From Bacteroidota bacterium (GTDB taxonomy: Bacteria; Bacteroidota; Bacteroidia; Flavobacteriales; Flavobacteriaceae), in contig SBFL01000105.1 in NCBI GenBank assembly GCA_006227965.1, forward strand, positions 1 to 10,683: a DNA stretch of 10,683 nt, in the 5' to 3' direction. A program made the translations under genes and the position numbers. Positions 7,271 to 10,683 of the stretch are shown in pieces. The notes under the pieces were generated by a model. That model made no database searches. It was not told the DNA's origin and was given only the letters and a program-made list of their open reading frames with translations. Numbering within the stretch: position 1 is the stretch's first letter; the number at the start of each line of letters is the position of its first letter.

Positions 7271-8449
7271 CTAATAGACAAACCTACCGTAAGGGCTCTC
7301 GATGGTGAGCTTTTTGCCTTCCGAGGCTTCTACCCTGCCTACCACCTGCGCGTCTATCTTAAAGGATTCGGCAATAGCGATAAGGTCCCCTGCAAGGGAT
7401 TCCGGCACATAGAGCTCCATGCGGTGCCCGCAGTTAAACACCTGGAACATTTCCTGCCAGCCGGTTCCGGATTCGCGCTGGATAAGCTCGAACAGGGGAG
7501 GTACGGGCAGGAGGTTGTCTTTGATCACGTGCAGGTTTTCGACAAAATGCAGGATCTTGGTCTGGGCGCCCCCGCTGCAATGCACCATTCCATGGATCCC
7601 TCCGGGTCCGTGGGATTGAAGGATCTTCCGGATGACCGGGGCATAGGTCCGGGTTGGGGAAAGCACCAGTTTTCCAGCATCCAGAGGGGTTCCGGGAACA
7701 ACTTCCGTCAGGCTCCTCCCTCCGGAATACACCAGATCAACCGGGACTTCCGGGTCGAAGCTTTCCGGGTACCGGGAGGCGAGTTTTCGGTGGAATACAT
7801 CGTGGCGGGCCGAGGTCAGGCCGTTGCTGCCCATGCCCCCGTTGTACTCTTTCTCATAAGTAGCCTTACCGTAGGAAGCGAGCCCCACAATCACATCCCC
7901 GGCCTGTATCCTGGCATTGTCGATTACCAGGTCCCTTCGGATCCTCGCTGTGACGGTTGAATCCACAATGATGGTCCGCACCAGGTCTCCCACATCGGCG
8001 GTCTCCCCTCCGGTGCTTCGGATGGTAACGCCCCATTGCTGCAGGTCTTCTATAAGTTCTTCCGTGCCCTGAATGATGGCGGAAATAACCTCCCCGGGGA
8101 TCTTATTGGCATTCCGGCCGATGGTGGAGCTGAGCAGAATTTCGTCCGTAATTCCGACGCAAAGCAGGTCGTCCAGGTTCATCACCAGGGCATCCTGTGC
8201 AATGCCCTTCCAGACGGAGAGGTCCCCGGTTTCCTTCCAGTACATGTAGGCAAGGGAAGACTTGGTCCCCGCCCCGTCCGCATGCATCACCAGGCAATAA
8301 TCCGGGTCACCGGTGAGGTAATCCGGCACTATTTTACAGAAGGCCTTGGGGAACAGCCCTTTATCTATGTTCTCTATAGCCTTGTGGACGTCGTCCTTGG
8401 TGGCGGAAACCCCTCGTTTCTGATACCGGTCGGATGCGTTGGAGCCCAT
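7271..8449 (-). CDS. purM: Phosphoribosylformylglycinamidine cyclo-ligase (AIR synthase)
   Basis: PurM uses ATP to close formylglycinamidine ribonucleotide into aminoimidazole ribonucleotide, the fifth step of purine synthesis, in the cytoplasm. The best start is the ATG at 8449, giving 392 residues that open MGSNASDRYQKRGVSATKDD, as Bacteroidetes PurM proteins do. The frame extends 23 codons upstream to another ATG at 8518, but that extension contains a perfect -10 element and is unlike the family. Visible motifs are HADGAGTK at 56-63, NLDD at 91-94, GGETADVGD at 147-155, GLTSARH at 210-216, LSPTRTYAP at 263-271 and CSGGAQTKI at 291-299. This matches the somewhat longer, divergent PurM type of Bacteroidetes rather than the E. 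coli form. It lies 80 bases after the glnN stop and has its own apparent promoter; prfA and pyrF follow in the same direction. The stop is TAG at 7271-7273. Confidence 0.94.
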   Translation of the reverse strand: MGSNASDRYQKRGVSATKDDVHKAIENIDKGLFPKAFCKIVPDYLTGDPDYCLVMHADGAGTKSSLAYMYWKETGDLSVWKGIAQDALVMNLDDLLCVGITDEILLSSTIGRNANKIPGEVISAIIQGTEELIEDLQQWGVTIRSTGGETADVGDLVRTIIVDSTVTARIRRDLVIDNARIQAGDVIVGLASYGKATYEKEYNGGMGSNGLTSARHDVFHRKLASRYPESFDPEVPVDLVYSGGRSLTEVVPGTPLDAGKLVLSPTRTYAPVIRKILQSHGPGGIHGMVHCSGGAQTKILHFVENLHVIKDNLLPVPPLFELIQRESGTGWQEMFQVFNCGHRMELYVPESLAGDLIAIAESFKIDAQVVGRVEASEGKKLTIESPYGRFVY

Positions 8450-8469
8450 GGATGTGGTATTGGTTTGGG

Positions 8470-8477
8470 CAAAAATA
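8470..8477 (-). promoter_or_regulatory. Bacteroidetes-type -10 element for purM
   Basis: On the minus strand the bases read TATTTTTG, an exact match to TAnnTTTG, ending 20 bases before the ATG at 8449. Transcription would start near 8463. No good TTG is found at the -35 distance. The site lies in the 80-base gap after glnN and decides the purM start: a translation start at 8518 would lie upstream of the transcript's 5' end. Confidence 0.55.
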
Positions 8478-8529
8478 CGAGAATCCTCCAGATCGCGGAC
8501 CGAAAAGACCACGATCATGCCCGTCCCGC

Positions 8530-10683
8530 CTACTTCACGAATAAAAGCTCCCGGTATTTTGCCAGGGGCCAGTGATTATCTCCCACAAGGCGTTCCAGAC
8601 GATCGCCGTGATGCCTGATTTCCTCGAAATAGGGAAGGACAGCATCGCAGTAGGCCCTGGCCTTTTTATGGATATTCTTCAGGGAATTGGCTCGTTTTCG
8701 AGACTCCGTCATGGCATCTGTCTTCTTTCGGAGGGCCTGCAGGTGTTCTGCAAGTTGGTCCAGGATCCCCAGTTGGGCCTCCCCCATTTTTTTGTGGGCC
8801 GCACCGTATACATCCTTGAGCCCGGCAATGTTCCGGAGCAGGTCATTCTGGTAGGCGATAGTGGCAGGGATAACATAATTGTAGACGAGTTCTCCCAAAA
8901 CCCGGCCTTCAATCTGAAGGTTGAGCACGTAGGTTTCCAGCTCCACCTCCTGCCGCGCCCGCACTTCCGTTTCGGTCATCACCCCGGTGGCCCGGAATAA
9001 CTCCAGGGATTCGGAAGCAGTAAGCGCCTCCATGGCTGCCGGAGTATTCTTCTGGTTGCTAAGCTTGCGGCGGGCAGCTTCTTTTTCCCACCCTTCGCTG
9101 TAGCCATCCCCGTCAAAACGGATCCGCTTGCTGGATTTGATGTACTCCCTCAGCACATTGAAGATCGCTTCGTCCTTTTTGAGTTTTTTGCCGTTTATCA
9201 GCCGGTCCACCTCTTCTTTGAATTCGCGCAATTGCATGGCGACAATGGTGTTGAGTATCGTCATGGGTTTGGCGCAGTTGGCCTTGGAGCCAACGGCCCG
9301 GAATTCGAATTTGTTGCCCGTGAATGCAAAGGGGGAAGTCCGGTTCCGGTCTGTATTGTCCAGCAGGATTTCCGGGATCTTGCCCACCACATTAAGCTTC
9401 AGTTCGGTTTTCTCCTCAGGAGAAAGTTTGCCCTTTGAAACCCCTTCCAGTTCGTCCAGCACCTCCGTGAGCTGCTTGCCAACAAAGATGGATATAATGG
9501 CCGGGGGGGCTTCGTTGGCCCCGAGGCGATGGTCATTGCTGGCAGAGGCGATGCACGCCCTCAAAAGGGCCTCATACTGGTCCACCGCCTTGATGGTATT
9601 CACGAAAAAAGTCAGGAACTGCAGGTTTTTCATGGGTGTGGACCCGGGGCTCAGCAGATTGGTTCCCGTATCCGTGCTCAGCGACCAGTTGTTGTGTTTC
9701 CCGGACCCGTTGATCCCTGCAAAGGGTTTTTCGTGAAACAACACTTTGATCCCATGCCGTTCTGCGACCTTTTCCATCAGGTCCATCAGGAGCAGGTTGT
9801 GGTCCACTGCCAGGTTGGCCTCTTCAAAGACCGGCGCCAACTCAAACTGGTTGGGAGCCACTTCATTGTGCCGCGTCTTGACCGGGATTCCTAGCAACAT
9901 ACATTCCTCCTCCAGGTCCCGCATAAACCTGAAGGCCCGGGGCGGGATGACCCCGAAATAATGGTCGTCCAGCTGTTGTCCCTTGGCCGCTGACTGCCCC
10001 AAAAGGGTACGCCCGGCGAGGGTGAGATCGGGACGGGTTGCTGCCAGTGCCTTATCGATGAGGAAATACTCCTGTTCCCAACCCAGGGTAGCAATCACCT
10101 TGTTGACGTTCTTGTCAAAATAACGGGCTACCGCCGTCGCGGCCTCGTCCACAGCGTGCAGCGCCCTTAGAAGGGGGGCTTTGTTGTCCAGGGCTTCCCC
10201 TGTGTAGGAAACAAATACAGTGGGAATACAGAGGGTATTCCCGTAGATGAATGCCGGAGAGGTCGGGTCCCATGCGGTATACCCGCGGGCTTCAAAGGTG
10301 TTGCGTATCCCTCCGCTGGGAAAACTCGAGGCATCAGGCTCCTGCTGCACCAACTGGCCGCCCCCGAATTTTTCGATGGCCCTGCCATCGGGCAGCAGGT
10401 CGAAAAAGGCATCGTGTTTCTCAGCCGTGGAACCGGTCAGCGGCTGAAACCAATGCGTGTAGTGGGTGGCGCCCATGCTCATGGCCCAGGCTTTCATGGC
10501 TTCAGCCACCTGATCGGCTATTTTGCGGTCTATTTTGGATCCCGAATATATAGCCTCCTTAACACTTATAAATGCATCCCTGGTAAGGTACTGCTGCATG
10601 CGACCCTCGTTAAAAACATTTTTGCCAAATGATTCAGACCGGTTAAGCCCGGTATTCTTGGATGGCAAAGGGAACGTCCTTTT
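8530..10683 (-). CDS. glnN: Type III glutamine synthetase (N terminus beyond the window)
   Basis: This cytoplasmic enzyme makes glutamine from glutamate, ammonia and ATP, the main entry of nitrogen into biosynthesis. The frame is open from the window edge for 717 residues to TAG at 8530-8532. A TTG at 10668 could be read as a start, but the five codons before it are open and encode KRTFP, resembling the family's N-terminal region. The true start therefore lies outside, probably only 10-20 residues away given a family length near 725-730. Counting from the edge, GSIII motifs include FGKNVFNE near 19, THYTHWFQPLTG near 73, the metal-binding GWEQEYF near 201, the ATP-site KPFAGINGSGKHNNWS near 319, DRNRTSPFAF near 445 and NKFEFRAVG near 457. 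The C-terminal part has long helices, as in this dodecameric family. No terminator follows, so some transcripts may run into purM. Confidence 0.96.
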   Translation of the reverse strand, partial: KRTFPLPSKNTGLNRSESFGKNVFNEGRMQQYLTRDAFISVKEAIYSGSKIDRKIADQVAEAMKAWAMSMGATHYTHWFQPLTGSTAEKHDAFFDLLPDGRAIEKFGGGQLVQQEPDASSFPSGGIRNTFEARGYTAWDPTSPAFIYGNTLCIPTVFVSYTGEALDNKAPLLRALHAVDEAATAVARYFDKNVNKVIATLGWEQEYFLIDKALAATRPDLTLAGRTLLGQSAAKGQQLDDHYFGVIPPRAFRFMRDLEEECMLLGIPVKTRHNEVAPNQFELAPVFEEANLAVDHNLLLMDLMEKVAERHGIKVLFHEKPFAGINGSGKHNNWSLSTDTGTNLLSPGSTPMKNLQFLTFFVNTIKAVDQYEALLRACIASASNDHRLGANEAPPAIISIFVGKQLTEVLDELEGVSKGKLSPEEKTELKLNVVGKIPEILLDNTDRNRTSPFAFTGNKFEFRAVGSKANCAKPMTILNTIVAMQLREFKEEVDRLINGKKLKKDEAIFNVLREYIKSSKRIRFDGDGYSEGWEKEAARRKLSNQKNTPAAMEALTASESLELFRATGVMTETEVRARQEVELETYVLNLQIEGRVLGELVYNYVIPATIAYQNDLLRNIAGLKDVYGAAHKKMGEAQLGILDQLAEHLQALRKKTDAMTESRKRANSLKNIHKKARAYCDAVLPYFEEIRHHGDRLERLVGDNHWPLAKYRELLFVK

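Noticed and set aside
7235..7960. Long + strand open frame opposite purM
   Set aside because: It is antisense to conserved PurM coding sequence and shows no recognisable domain.
10666..10668. TTG as the start codon of glnN
   Set aside because: The frame stays open through the five codons to the window edge and those codons resemble the family's N-terminal region, so the gene is simply cut off by the window.
1..10683. Mobile element, CRISPR, toxin-antitoxin or defence system
   Set aside because: No transposase, integrase, spaced repeats or known defence domains are present. The genes are core metabolic and translation genes in normal, intact form.

Overview
The window looks like ordinary chromosomal DNA from a moderately GC-rich member of the Flavobacteriaceae (Bacteroidetes); a Robiginitalea-like organism would fit, but the genus is a guess. 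The reasons are the gene types (fused isobutyryl-CoA mutase IcmF, type III glutamine synthetase, Bacteroidetes-style PurM, class-2 PyrF), the lack of clear Shine-Dalgarno sequences before the starts, and several upstream elements matching or nearly matching the Bacteroidetes -10 consensus TAnnTTTG about 15-20 bases before an ATG.

Layout from left to right. At 1-249 (+) lies the C-terminal end of an unrecognised protein, cut by the window edge. It converges, with a 13-base gap, on icmF (263-3718, -). A 407-base AT-rich intergenic stretch (3719-4125) follows. It holds a hairpin, an imperfect 24-base palindrome beside a minus-strand -10 element, a direct repeat, and a strong rho-independent terminator that points along the + strand although no + strand gene precedes it. 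Next is a small secreted protein with an FDFWIGEW motif (4126-4641, -), then a 233-base divergent regulatory region, then a 61-residue small protein on the + strand (4875-5060). The small gene ends five bases from the end of pyrF (5066-5890, -), which follows prfA (5897-6973, -) by six bases. After a 297-base gap come purM (7271-8449, -, start corrected inward) and glnN (8530 to the right edge, -, N terminus missing).

Functionally most of the window is core metabolism and translation: glutamine synthesis (glnN), purine synthesis (purM), pyrimidine synthesis (pyrF), translation termination (prfA), and B12-dependent rearrangement of branched acyl-CoAs (icmF). On the minus strand the order of transcription is glnN, purM, prfA, pyrF. 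prfA-pyrF is almost certainly one operon, while purM and prfA each appear to have their own promoter. There is no sign of mobile elements, CRISPR, toxin-antitoxin or defence genes, rRNA or tRNA. The less explained parts are the orphan + strand terminator (candidate small RNA), the palindromes near icmF and near the secreted-protein gene, and the small 61-residue gene.
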